Positions 22,356 to 34,332 are shown, counted from the first letter of the stretch. The stretch is 64,000 nt of DNA from Excoecaria cochinchinensis (GCA_947683425.1 CANTUQ010000159.1:4912001-4976000), one strand, 5' to 3'. Translations and numbers: made by a program. Notes: generated from the letters alone by a model not told the origin.

Positions 22356-25300
22356 ATGTTGCATATCACGATCATGCATTTTACCTACATTTCATGCATC
22401 ATTCTAACTTTTGTCCCTGCAGCCATCATAGATCTGCCCAGGTGGACTAGATCACCAACCGGGCGACTGATCCGAGTTCTTACTCCTGAGCTGTCAGATA
22501 GAGAGGGCCTACCAGAGATTTTGTCAGAAATCAGTGGTACAGTATCTCAGATGGCAAACTCACCTAGGGGGGAAGATGCCACCAGGGCCATGATTGCAGA
22601 AGAAGTGGGCCGCCGCTTCGAAGAATTCGAGGGCAGGATGATGAATATGTTGGCCACCTTGGCACAGCAGAACGCTCAGCCGAATGCTCCACAGAATCCT
22701 CCTCCTCCTCCTCCAGTGAGACAGAATGAGCCTGAAGAAGAAAGGGTTGAAAGGCGAGAGGAGCCCGTTAGGCCGCCGCCGATAGAGTTAAGATCAGTGG
22801 CTTTAGGAGAGCTGAGAAGAAGGCCAGTGCTAAGAATTGATGACGATAGAGATATCGAGGATGATAGGTTGAGCATGGCATCTGAGAAGGGGAAGGCGCC
22901 TCAGGCTGATGACTTTATTTTGAAAAAGATGGAAGAGAGGTTCGAGGCTATGGCTCGTATGATAGGCAGAGCTCATGGGATGAATCCTGAGGATAGGGAG
23001 CTGGACGGAGACGACCCGATCCCTTATAACTTCAAAATGCTGGATGTGCCGAAGTTTGATGGTACTTCTGATCCCACCGCACATGTGAAGCAATATTCTC
23101 TGGTCATGAAGGGGACCACATTGTCCAAGAAGCAGAAAGTAGAATACTTCTGTCTGAGTCTGACCTCTCATGCCATAGATTGGTATCACGTCCTTGACCG
23201 CCGCACTAAAGAAGATTGGGATCTGCTCACTGAGGAGTTTCTGAAGCAGTACGACTGTAATACCAGAATGGAGGTGACTCTGAAAGATCTTGAGCTACTC
23301 CAGCAGAAGGCCGGGGAATCCTTCCATGAGTACCTTACCCGATGGCGGAACCGAGTAATGGAGATGCACCGAAAGCCTGATACCCAAGATCAGATTCGTC
23401 TTTTCATTAAGAACGCGAGCCCGTACTTGAAGGAGGGATTGAGGATGAAGGGGTTAAAGGACTGGGAGTCTCTCAAAGATATAGCCATCGAAGCAGAAGG
23501 AGAGTTTTTGACTCGAAAAGCTAACAATGACAATTTTGCCAAAAGGGCTAACCCCGGTCAAGGAGCCAGTAGGCCGGCAGGTCCCAGTAACAGCACTAGA
23601 AGAATGGGTGAAGTGTCTGCTACTGAGGTAGCCACCCAGAGGAAGTTTTCGAACTTGGGGAGACCATTATCCTGGGTCTTGAAGAGGCTGATGAAGGAGG
23701 GAAAATTGCGTCCTCTAACTCCTAGGCCAGCTTTGACACAAGGGAAACCGGGCCATAAGGACAACGAATTCTGTGCATTCCACCAGCACTCAGGCCATAT
23801 CACTAATAAATGCAAGGCGGTCCGGCACTCTATTCAAGACTTGATCGATAGCAAGCAGATCTCTGACCCTGAGAAGAGAGAAACTGAGAAGAAGCCTGGT
23901 TATAATGCTGTACCACCGCCCGTGTTTATGATTCAATCTAGCCTGCCAGAGTGGTACGTGCTACAAGATCTGTATGGGAATGAGGAGTCTGCTGTTGGTA
24001 ATTTCGAGAATGGGAAGGAGAAAGCAGTTGTGGCGACCCTTGATTGCTGGTCTAGCAGTGAAAGCGGTGGAGAAACCGAGGATGATGGAGGGTTGAACCT
24101 TGATTTGTGGGGCTCCGATGGAGATGAGGGAGAGATAAGCGCTGTCACTAGAAGTGGAAGGGTGATCCCCGAGACTGCAAAGTTACCTGAGCCGGTACAG
24201 CCATTGGTAGAGAAAGAGCCAGAGGAGGAACAGATTATAAGGCAATTGAAGAAGACCGCAGCTCAGATATCCATTTGGGATCTGTTGAGGCAATCCCCCT
24301 CTCATAGGCAGAAGGTAGTGGAGGCTTTGGTCGAGGCCACGGTCGCCACCACTATTTCCCCGTCAGAACTTTTGGGTTTAATCAAGGGAGGATCCGAGGA
24401 GAGGTTAATCTTTTCCGACGCTGACTTACCGGCAGAAGGACGCAACCATAATCGACCTTTGTACATTAAAGCGCAGATTAGCGGCAAGCACACTGCTTGC
24501 GTTATGGTGGACGATGGGTCTTCTATCAACGTGTGCCCTTTAATAGCTTTGCAAGCTTTTGGTTTAAGCGAGGATATGCTCAGCGGATCTGATCTGACTA
24601 TCACGGCCTACGATAACTCGAGAAGACAAGCCTCAGGAACTTTCAAGACTTTGGTCAAGACAGGACCTATCGAAGTGGAAGTTGAATTTGTAATTCTGCC
24701 CATTCCTGCTAACTTCTCGGCTTTGCTAGGGAGACCCTGGTTTCATAAATTAGGAGGAGTGCCCTCCACACTACATCAGATGATAAAATTCCCGCACGAA
24801 GGGGAGGTGGTGACTATCAAGGCGGCCAGGGAAAACCAGGTCTCGGCGCTGGAAATTGCCAATCAGCCATTCAGTGGTTTCCATGTGTCTATGATAAAGG
24901 AAGAGCACGGATCAGAAGATAGCCCGGCTGTGGTTAATATGTTGAAGAAGATGTACTATCTTCCCGGGGCTGGATTGGGTAGAAGCTCCCAAGGGGTGCA
25001 GACCGCGATCACCACTCGAGGGCAGAAGAACCGGAAAGGTCTGGGGTACAGAGGTGTCTTCGGCAAGAAGAGGGTAACAGATAGGATCCCCCACATTTCA
25101 GAGAGCTTTGTCCCCGCATCCTCAGTATGTGCTTATACTGGCGAAGATGAACCACAGTGGGTAGATGGGAGGATTGTCCCTAGCTTTGAGATTTTTAATG
25201 ATGTGTATGACTGGCACGTCGGGTTTGTCAAGACCGCTGAAGACTTTTGGGATGAGGAAGTCATGACTCAGGGGATCACTTGGGACAAGTGCGAGCTCGA

Positions 25301-28300
25301 GGAGGTCGTTACTGAAAAAATGGTAGCTGCCAGGCTGAAAGGAAAAGGGAAGATAGCAGATTTAGAGCTGGGAATGGAGGATTTGAAAATTTCTTCCGAC
25401 GCGCCTGAAGGGTCTCTCCTAAACCAAAAAGTCAGTGAGCAAGCTGCAACGGCATCAACCTCGGGAGCGGCAGAAGAAGACTCTAGCCTAGATTGTCTTT
25501 TTATTCCAGAACTCTTTTATGATGTAAATGATAACTATAATATTATCAATAAGATGAACAATTTCACTTATTTGTGCGATGTTTCTAATGATTTCAACAT
25601 GCATGAACATGATCATATTCCATCAATTTTTGACATTGACTCTACTGGCACAACGCCTTTCAATCTTGGAACCTCGGAAAATCCGAGAGAAATTCTAATA
25701 GCATCAAATATAACTCCTGAGGAGAGAAAAAATTTTGAGAGAATAATAAGAAAACATGAAAAAGTCTTTGCCTGGACCTACGAGGACATGCCGGGGATTG
25801 ACCGAGCCGTGGCAGAGCATGCCATCCCAACTTACCCAGATTGCAAACCTGTGAAGCGGAAGTTGAGAAGGCTAAGACCAGAATGGGCTGACAAGGTTAA
25901 GGAGGAAATCCGACAGCAGATCGAAGCTAAGTTCCTTGTGGAAGTCCAGTATCCTACTTGGCTGGCAAATGTGGTTCCTGTGGCTAAGAAGAACGGAAAG
26001 GTCAGGGTGTGTGTGGATTATCGAGATCTTAACAAAGCTTGCCCTAAAGATGATTTTCCACTACCCCATATTGATGTATTGATAGACAGTGCCGCCAATT
26101 GCGCGATGTACAGCTTTGGGGACGGCTATGTAGGCTACAACCAGATCCTGAACAAGATAGCTGACCGGGTTAAGACTGCTTTTATCACGGAGTGGGGTAC
26201 CTATGCCTATCGGGTCATGCCTTTTGGCCTGAAGAATGCGGGGGCCACATACCAGAGGATGGCAACCAAGATCTTGAGCGACCTGATTCACAAAGAAGTG
26301 GAGGTATATGTCGATGATATGATGGTCAAATCAGCCACCCGAGAGGGACACTTTGAAGCTCTAGAGAAGTTCTTCACCAGGATCGACAAGTATAATCTGC
26401 GACTTAATCCCAAGAAGTGCATTTTCGGGGTGACTTCAGGAAAGCTGTTGGGACATGTCGTCAGTCAGAGGGGGATAGAAATTGACCCCGACAAGGTGAA
26501 AGCTATCAGAGAGATGCCTGTGCCACAAAAGGAGAAAGATGTAAGGAGTTTTCTGGGCAAGCTGCAGTATGTTAGCCGGTTTATTGCCAAGCTCACTTCG
26601 ATATGCGAACCTATTTTCAAGCTGCTTAGAAAGAATCAGCCCGTAGTCTGGAATGAAGACTGCCAGAGAGCCTTTGATAATATCAGGGAGTACCTATTAA
26701 ATCCGCCAGTACTAAGGCCTCTGCAACCTGTTAAACCGCTTATTCTGTATCTGGCAGTAGAAGACGGTTCAGTGGGCGCCATGATGGCTCAAGAGTAGGA
26801 TGAATTTGGGGTGGAGTTTGCAATTTACTACCTCAGTAAGAAGTTCTTGCCTTATGAAATAAAATATGCTGAAGTGGAGAAGATCTGCCTCGCAGTGATT
26901 TGGGCATCAAAGAAGCTGAGACATTACTTCCACTCATACAAGGTTCAGGCCGTAGCCAAGCAGAATCCTTTAAGATATTTGCAGGAGGCACCATCTTTGC
27001 TTGGAAAGATGGGGAGGTGGCTGCTCTTGCTACAAGAGTTCGATGTGCAATACATCACCCGCAAGACCATTAAGGGGCGAGCTGTAGCCGAATTTCTTGC
27101 TGAACATCCTATCCGAGGGGACACCCCCGAGTTTACCTTTCCTGACGAGAGCATAGGCACGATTTCTGTTCAAGGATGGCAGTTGTATTTTGACGGGGCA
27201 GTGAACAACAAAGGAGCCGGAGTCGGAATTATCCTGACAACCCCAGATAATGAGAAGCTTCCTCTTGCTAAGAAACTGGGATACAAAGCAACCAACAATG
27301 AAGCTGAGTATGAAGCGTGCACCTTCGGGTTAGAAGCTTTGGCTGTGTTGGGGGCAAGAAACGTAGAGGTATTTGGTGACTCGTCCTTGGTAATAAACCA
27401 GATCCGAGGTGAGTGGGTTGTTAAAGAAGAACGACTGGTCCCCTATGTTCAATATCTGAAAGGGATGTGTGGGCAGTTTGAGACTTACACTTTCCACTTT
27501 GTGCCCAGAGATGAGAACCGTCTGGCTGATGCATTGGCAACCTTAGTGTCAATGTGGGATAACCCTGAAGGAGTGGCCATGAAACCGGTGCTAATTTCGA
27601 GCTCTGATAAGCCTAGTTTTGAAACCGAGCCTGTAATGGAACTAGAGGCGTCAGATGGGAAGCCCTGGTACTTTGATATCATGAATTACTTGGAAAGCGA
27701 GAGATTTCCAAAAGAAGCCACTGAAAAAGACCAGAGGATGATACGTAAGTTATCTACTCAGTTCATATCCTTGGAAGGGGTGTTGTACAAAAGACGGTCA
27801 GATGGGATTCAGCTCAGGTGCTTGAGTGAAAAAGAAGCGAGCAAGATAATGGAAGAAACCCATGCAGGGGTCTGTGGGGCCCACATGAATGGTTTGAACT
27901 TGGCCAAGAAGATCATGAGGCAAGGCTTTTATTGGCTTACGATGGACACTGATTGTTCAAAGTATGTCAAGCAATGTCAGTTGTGCCAACAGTACGCGGA
28001 TCTGAGACACCTGCCGGTATCAGAGCTACATAACCTAACGTCACCATGGCCGTTTGCTGCTTGGGGGATAGATATCATTGGAGAGATTCGCCCTACGGCG
28101 TCCAATGGGCACAGATATATTATAGTCGCAATCGACTACTTCACCAAATGGGTCGAAGCAGAATCCTTCAAGAAAATTGACGCAAGGGATATGGCCAGGT
28201 TCATAGAGAGAAACTTGATCTGCAGATATGGTCTCCCTCATCACATAGTATCTGATAATGGAGTGCAGTTTATGGGAGAAACCAGAAAACTTCTCGAGAA

Positions 28301-28910
28301 ATATGGTGTTGAGCATCATAAGTCCTCTCCCTACCGACCGCAAGCGAATGGAGCAGTAGAAGCCGCCAATAAGAATGTGAAGAAGATCTTGTCCAAGATG
28401 GTCCAAACCTACAAAGACTGGGCTGAAAAGTTACCCTTCGCCCTGTGGGGATACAGAACGACGGTAAGATCATCTACAGGCGCTACACCTTTCTCCCTGG
28501 AATACGGAACGGAAGCAGTGTTGCCGGTAGAGATAGAGCTTAAATCACTAAGGGTGGTCATGGAGGCCCAAATCCCGGAAGCCGAATGGGCGCAGCAGAG
28601 ATTGCAGCACTTGAACTTACTGGATGAAAGTAGGCTGAAAGCTTATTATCACAATCAGATATACCAGAAGAGACTGGCGAGAACCTTCAGAAAGAAAGTG
28701 AGGAAGCATCCGCTGAAAGAAGGGGACTTGGTGTTCAAACAGATGAGGCCAGGGATACCAGACATCAGGGGGAAATTCAGACCTACTTGGGAAGGGCCGT
28801 ACATCCTTAAGAAGCTGTTGTCCAGAGGGGCTGCAATCTTATCAGATAACGATGGGAACGAATTCAAAGAGCCGAACAATGTCGATAGACTCAAAAGGTT
28901 CCACGGCTAA
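22356..28910 (+). CDS. gag-pol: T2 gag-pro-pol polyprotein, one internal TAG
   Basis: One frame of about 2,184 codons, broken only by TAG at 26796-26798. A later start, ATGGCAAAC at about 22551, is plausible. Domains: proline-rich N-terminal part; gag capsid at residues ~228-370 (LDVPKFDGTSDP); zinc-binding CAFHQHSGHITNKC near 471; aspartic protease near 717 with VDDGSS at the active site; G-patch-like GAGLGRSSQGV near 870; RT at ~1165-1390 with YVDD near 1317; connection RNase H; archaeal-type RNase H with YFDGA, NNEAEYEA, GDSSLV and ADALA; integrase with H/H/C/C zinc site and WGIDIIG, SDNG, VEAA catalytic blocks. The products would make particles, copy the RNA and integrate the DNA. All catalytic residues I could check are present. 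Confidence 0.93.
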
Positions 28911-29299
28911 AGACCAAAATAAAAAGAAGAGAATAAAATGCCCTGCAAGTCGAAAACCGAAAAAAGGCGGCTATGCTAAAATTGGGCGCCTCGACAGGGT
29001 GAAAACCGGAAAAAAGGCATCCTGTGCAAAAATTAGAGGCCTGAGAGAAAATGTCCGATCGTGAAAACCCGAGAGGGCCGATCGGTAACAGGAGTTGATG
29101 CTGTTAAAATTTAGTTTCATGTATTGATGGCGCATAAGCAGCTGAGTAAATGCCAAAATTGATCATGTATGCTGAAATTATCTAGAAATGTACACAAAAC
29201 TCGTGAAAAGGATGAATATTATGCTTTTCACTTTTGTCATTTTCTAGTTCTGCATTAAAAAGAAATATAGCACCAAAAGAAATACACATATAGGCTAAG
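28911..29299 (+). other. T2 spacer after integrase with purine-rich direct repeats
   Basis: Non-coding. It holds three GTGAAAACCGGAAAAAAGGC-like blocks (about 28948-29075), each followed by a short GC-rich word (GGCGCCTCGACAGG, CATCCTG, GAGAGGGCC). T1 keeps the same arrangement at 3740-3880, so it is an element feature, not chance. It could serve as an internal polypurine tract; that is inference. Confidence 0.6.
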
Positions 29300-30627
29300 C
29301 TAGGTCCTGCTGCTGCTCTCGCCGATCAGATGCTTGAGCCCTCGGGTCCTATTATCAGAGGCTGGGCTGAGGATCCACTTCTTGTATCCGCTGGTTGAGG
29401 ACGCAGAATGGTTGCCGAACCTCGGGATGACGGTCTTCACAGGTAATCTATCCCATAGCTCATGATACCGGGAAGCAAATGCGACCGAGAGATCTCCTCC
29501 TCGGAAAGACAGGGGAACCCTCACTATATCCTGGGTCATCCCAAGCTGCCGTGTGCATCGCGAGGTGATGCAGAAGGTGGCCTGGCGGAGGCCGCAGAGG
29601 GGAACGCAACCCGATGACCCATCAGTGACCGCATGAGATAGCGGGAGCCAGGCGGATGTGAAACTGATATCGTCATCTGACAGCTGACCAAATCTGGTAA
29701 TACCTTCACCAGCCGTGGCACACCCATACAATCGTCGACGAGGCAGAAAATGGCTCGGCGAGTACTGCGGAGTGACTCGAGGGGGTGGCTCAGACAGCAT
29801 CTTCAGTTTCTCTTGCTGCCAGATCTGAAAGAAAAAAAAAAGAAAAAAAAAAAAAAAAAAAAGGCCGCTGGAGTAAGTAGGGTTTACTTCAGGCAAAAAT
29901 AAGGCACAGGGTTGTGTGAAAATCCGAATAGACGCACCTCCCGCAAAGAAAAGCTAGTGTGAAAATCCATAAGGGACGCACTACCTTTAAAATAATGACG
30001 TACCTAGAGTAATAAGGGGTTACCGGTAAAGGTTGTGGTGGACCCAGAGCTCACAGCGTCCAAGCCCAGAATGGTTTCGGCCAAGACGAGTGGTAGAGGG
30101 GACAATCCCAAATAAAAGTCGCTCAGAACTTCAAGCAGACGAAAGTCACCTGTCAAGCCTCCTGGAACAACAGTAAGGAAGTTCACCATGCAGAATAGGA
30201 ACGTGATACTTACCCGATAGGTGGGGATGTCGGTGAACTGATCTAGAGCCTCGATCAGTGGCTCCAGAGCAAAGGAGGAGCTCAGAGGAATCAGCTGGTT
30301 AGCCTCCGAGGGGGATATGCCCAGAGCTAGGGCTACATCCCGGGTCTAAAGTAGGCCGCAGCGGGGGATGCAAGGCAGAGCGCCAGGAGGGAACCGGGCT
30401 CCCAGAATGGAAGCCAATTCTTCAGAAAGAGGGCACAGTTCCTGATAGGTGAACTGGAAGACGTGAAATCGGGGGTTCCAGAAGTGGGTAGCCGCCAGGA
30501 GGAGGTTCTGGTCGATCTTCACCCGGCACAGATATTTCAGCCCAGCCAGAGAGGAAAGGGCGCCTTCTCCCCAGGTGTGTTTGTCATCTAAAATACGGTG
30601 CATCCTTTGGGCAAGAGGGGAAGACAT
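29300..30627 (-). pseudogene. T2 antisense extra gene, DUF7745-like, one 179-bp intron, two internal TAGs
   Basis: Exon 1 is 30627-30004, the intron 30003-29825 (donor AG|GTACGT, acceptor TTTCAG|ATCTGG), and exon 2 is 29824-29300. The intron is phase 0 and the spliced length is about 382 codons. I chose ATG 30627 over 30672 because T1 starts at the matching site. Exon 1 has LLLAATHFWNPRFHVFQF, a FALEPLIEALDQ block and PLPLVLAETILGLD. Exon 2 has SFTSAWLPLS, DGSSGCVPLCG and the CTRQLGMTQD block. The spacing of these blocks matches plant DUF7745 proteins. TAGs lie at about 30345 (also present in T1) and at 30004-30006, the last codon of exon 1, where T1 has CAG. The intron contains a long interrupted poly-pyrimidine run and two GTGCGTC...GGATTTTCACAC repeats. 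Function is unknown. Confidence 0.78.
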
Positions 30628-30960
30628 TTTGAGAAGAATAAAGGCCCAAGGTGTTGGAAAATGAAGAGACAAAAAATTTGGCAGATTTTATAGGGAAGGG
30701 TCACCGACGGCCTACCCACCCCTATACAGAGACGGTCTGCCCGCCTCTCTACGGAGACGGCTTGACCGCCCCTCCATAGGGACGGCCTGCCCGTCGGAAG
30801 TCCACCTGGCAGATGCATGTGTCATCATTGCATTCATCACGCGCATTAACTGGCATTTATTGCGCGACAGACGGCCAGCCCGTCGGTCGCTTGTATAGAC
30901 GCCCTGCCCGTCGGTCACGAAATTCTATATAAGGGCGAGTAACAGACGGCGCAAACGTTG
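30628..30960. promoter_or_regulatory. T2 divergent promoter region between the two extra genes
   Basis: A minus-strand TATAAAA lies at 30686-30692, about 60 bp before the antisense ATG. A plus-strand TATATAA lies at 30926-30932, ahead of the leader of the sense extra ORF. Between them, GACGG words start at 30706, 30731, 30756 and 30781 (exactly 25 bp apart), followed by GACGGCCAGCCCGTCGG-type palindromes at about 30870 and 30898. The TATATAAGG context is nearly the same as in the LTR promoter. Bidirectional promoter function is inferred from layout. Confidence 0.65.
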
Positions 30961-31845
30961 CTGTCCCTTTCTTCTTCTTCTCTCAAGCGGTTTCTAGGCG
31001 GTTTTTAGCGTTCTTTGAGTCTTTTCTTCTTATTTTTTTGCAATTTCTTCATTTTTTCGCATTATATACTCACCCGGTGCCCGGATATTTATATTTCTCC
31101 AGTTTCTACACTTCTCTGGATTACAAGTAAGTAAATAATTACTTTTTTTTTACTTTTATTCAATTTATTTCTACATTCTTTCTTCTTTTAACTTTAAGAA
31201 GCTTTAGATGATTTTAGAATTTAGGGGAAATGCTGCCCATTTTTCTATATAGTTTTAGTGCAATTAAATATGGACTTTTGCATGATCACATATAAGTAGA
31301 ATTTCTCTATAATCTTGGTGCTTTAGAATTGCATCCTTTTAGCGCACCATTTTTGTGCATAATTTGCTTTTGCGGCCTGAGGCCACTGTTTTTGAGTTGT
31401 TGGGGGCACACTCTTGCCGTGGTGCGCCCCATTTACATGCATTTAATATTGCTAGGGCCTGAGGCCTATTATCTCGCTTTTTCATGCAGGAGGTTGGGCA
31501 CATCCCTGCCGGGGTGCTGCCCAAATTTTTATTCTAGAATTGAATATTTATTTACTTTCCATGTATAATGCATACCTTAGGACTTAGAAAGCCCGTCCTT
31601 ATTCACTTTAATTATCTCCGTGAGGATTGCATGTTCCTTTTGCCATGATGCGTGCAAGGCATGTTAGGCTACTTCCTTAGACAGGATGTTTGCTATTTTT
31701 ATCTGTCATTACCTTTCTCTTTTTTATCTCATGATTGGGCCGCCATTGCCCTGTTAAGGCCTAGATGGACCTTAGATTTTGGAAAATAAACCTGATAGTG
31801 CTTGTTTTGCCAAGTTTTCGCTATCTGACTCCTTCCCTTTTACAG
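30957..31845 (+). other. Leader exon and probable intron of T2 sense extra ORF
   Basis: A pyrimidine-rich leader runs to a good donor, CAA|GTAAGT, at 31126/31127. The acceptor TTTTACAG|G lies at 31845/31846, directly before the ATG at 31847, giving an intron of about 719 bp. T1 has the same CAG-ATG arrangement. The intron holds two GGGCACAC...GTGCGCCCC / GGGCACATCC...GCTGCCC hairpin blocks (31403-31430, 31496-31523). No gene was seen inside. Confidence 0.55.
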
Positions 31846-31846
31846 G

Positions 31847-33886
31847 ATGCCTCCCAGATGCAGAGCACCACAGGCCCAGCCCGAGCTTGAGGCTCCGGCA
31901 TGGATGGATGACGAGTCCGCTCAGAGGTACAGAGCGTTGGCTCAGGTAGAGTTTCGGGCCAGTCGCTTTGTATCTCGCCCTTTTCTGGAGGCCCTTGGGT
32001 TGGCCCCGGAGTTTGATCTACTTGCCGAGGGAGCTGGTTGGACAGAGTTTCTCGAGCCTGCCTTCCAGACATTTCCAGAGGCTACCCGCCAGGTCTTGGC
32101 CACTCTCCGCTACACAGGCTTTCAGAGTGCGGATACCGACCCGGGGGTAATCCAGTTTTGGTTTGATAGCGACCATGTCAGCATCACCAGGCAGAGGTTT
32201 GCTCAGGCCATGGGGCTCCCTACGGGAGAGGAGGTTGAGATCCCGCGGCTAGCGGTGAGATGTGCCCATTGGGCGGCCATTGCTATACCAGGAGTGCTGT
32301 ACGATCACGATACAGCGAAGAGCACCGTACTGGTGTCTCAGGCACTCCGGTATCTGCACAGAGTGCTTTCCAGCTCGTACCTCGGTCGAGCTGGTAATCC
32401 AGGGTCGCTTAACGCGGCCGAGATCTGGAGCCTCTGGGCTATGGTGGCAGGCCAGCGTCTCAACATTAGCCACGAGATCTTGGCCAACCTGGTCAGAGTT
32501 GGCAGAGGGTCGACACCGGTGGTGATGGTAGGAGGAGTCATCACCCGATTACTGTTGGGATTGGGGTTTAACCCCGAGAGGCTGAGAGGACCCTTGCCGG
32601 AGGGGATTCATGTAGACGCTGCAGCGGCGGTTCAGATGGGGATGATCTCCCCGATTTCTGGCCAGGCAGAGGCCTATAGGGTGTTGACTATGCACGAGAC
32701 CCGGCAGATGTTCAACCTTCCACCCTTGGGGGCAGATCCTGATCATCCAGAGCACCAGGAGGAGCAGCCTCCACAGCCAGAGCCCGAGCCACAGCCTAAG
32801 CCTCCGCAGGTACAGCCTCAGCCTCCACAGCTAGAGCCTCAGCCGGAGCACCAGCCTCCTCAGCCTCCTCAGTCGCAGGCAGTGCCTCCGCCACAGCAGC
32901 AGGAGCCTCCTAGGACCCCCTCGGACTTCGATATTGAGATCACGATGGACGAGCTCTTCGCCTCTCCACCGGCATCTAGGGCCCCGACTCCAGCCCCATC
33001 GCCGAGCGCCAGGGTATAGAGGCATGCTCGCGAGCCTTCCGAGAGATACCATCCGTACTCCCGAGGCGATCCTGGGGCATCCACTTCTTCGGCACCACCA
33101 CCGGAGCCAGCACCACATCAGCCAGCTCAGCCGGACTATTTCCAGCTCCTCTCCTCCATGTTTATGGCCTTTGAGCGGCGACAGGATGAGAGGGATAGGG
33201 CCATTCATGAGCGGTTGGATCGCTAGCAGGCTGCTATTCAGGAGCAGTCTCAGTCGGTGGAGCGCCTAACCCGAGAGCAGGCGAGCTATATTGAGCATAC
33301 AGCGAGGGAGCAGACTCGGGCCATGGACGCCTTTAGAGATGAGCAGACTTGAGTTCTGGAGGCCTTCAGAGGGGAGCAGATGAGGCTGGTTGAGCAGATT
33401 GCTCAGGGACAGAGTGAGCTGAGGTAGCAGCTCGCTCATGATGTGAGGACGTCACAGGACCAGGCATCTCAGAGGGTCGATATGACCCTTCAGATGATTG
33501 ATGAGTCACTTGACTCTCTGAGATCCCGCGTCCAGGAGATGGAGGGGATTCTCCCTCCTCTTTCTCGGACCATGAGGGAGTTTAGGCAGCAGACGGAGCA
33601 GAGCCTAGAGCATAGGAGGACGGCCGCCACTGAGCAGACCACTCAGCTAAGCCAAGCCTTCAAGAAGTTGGGGGACAAGATCTCAGAGACCTTAGGGTTT
33701 TTGGGCACCTGTACCCAGCCCTTCTTGGACGGCTACGCTCGGGTTCAGTTCAGGCGAGCCCACGATCACGAGGCAGGACCCTCTACAGCTCCGCCACCAC
33801 CTCAGGCCCGTCCACCTCCGCCAGGGACCGTGCATATATCGGATGATGAGGATCCCGATGAGCCTTCAGACTACACACCTCTCTGA
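31847..33886 (+). pseudogene. T2 sense extra ORF, ATHILA ORF1-like with coiled-coil tail, four in-frame stops
   Basis: A 680-codon frame that opens MPPRCRAPQ. Residues ~1-290 form a compact domain with RASRFVSRPF, LATLRYTGFQ, SITRQRFAQAMGLP, DHDTAKSTVLVSQALRY and SSYLGRAGNPG; the block order resembles ATHILA ORF1 / plant transposon-protein families. Residues ~300-355 are a proline/glutamine/glutamate-rich linker. From ~400 on, the frame is rich in Q, E and R with heptad-like spacing, probably coiled coil, and it ends in an acidic SDDEDPDEP tail. Stops lie at 33017 (TAG), 33224 (TAG), 33350 (TGA) and 33425 (TAG), each one C-to-T change from CAG or CGA. Without them the frame stays open to 33886. 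T1 has a homologue at 1-756. A structural or nucleic-acid-binding role is possible but unproven. Confidence 0.78.
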
Positions 33887-34332
33887 GCTTCAGGGAGTTA
33901 TTTTTGTATCTCTTGTATATCTTGTATATTTTGTATATGCACTGTACAAAAATGACATTTCTAGTGGAGAACTTTTGCTTCATTATTTGCATGATTTTTC
34001 GATTAACTGCTTAAATAACATCACAGAAAATGTATGTTCTCATATTTACTCATGTGTCGATAAAAATGACAATAAAAAAATAATACGAAGCAATCAAACA
34101 AAAATGATAATCAATAACATCTCAATAAAAGAAAAATGAACAAAGGATGAAACATGGCATAACGAATAAAGCAAAATCATGCCATCAATAACAGGTCAAA
34201 AGATGACCATTCAAACGTGAATTAACAAAATCTTTTATCTCACAGGTACAAAGGAGTACCGACCTGAGCATAGACATCGATTAAAAAGATCTCCTTCGAA
34301 GCAAAGGAAACCAACGGAGTTTCCACACTCCA

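Noticed and set aside
30162..30213. A possible first intron in the T2 antisense gene (donor CGG|GTAAGT, acceptor TTCCAG)
   Set aside because: It would be only about 50 bp, too short for a plant intron. The frame is open through it in both T1 and T2, and the encoded residues fit the family pattern.
29300..30627. Captured host gene inside T2
   Set aside because: T1 carries the same gene at the same place, so it is an element component. Original capture in the distant past is still possible.
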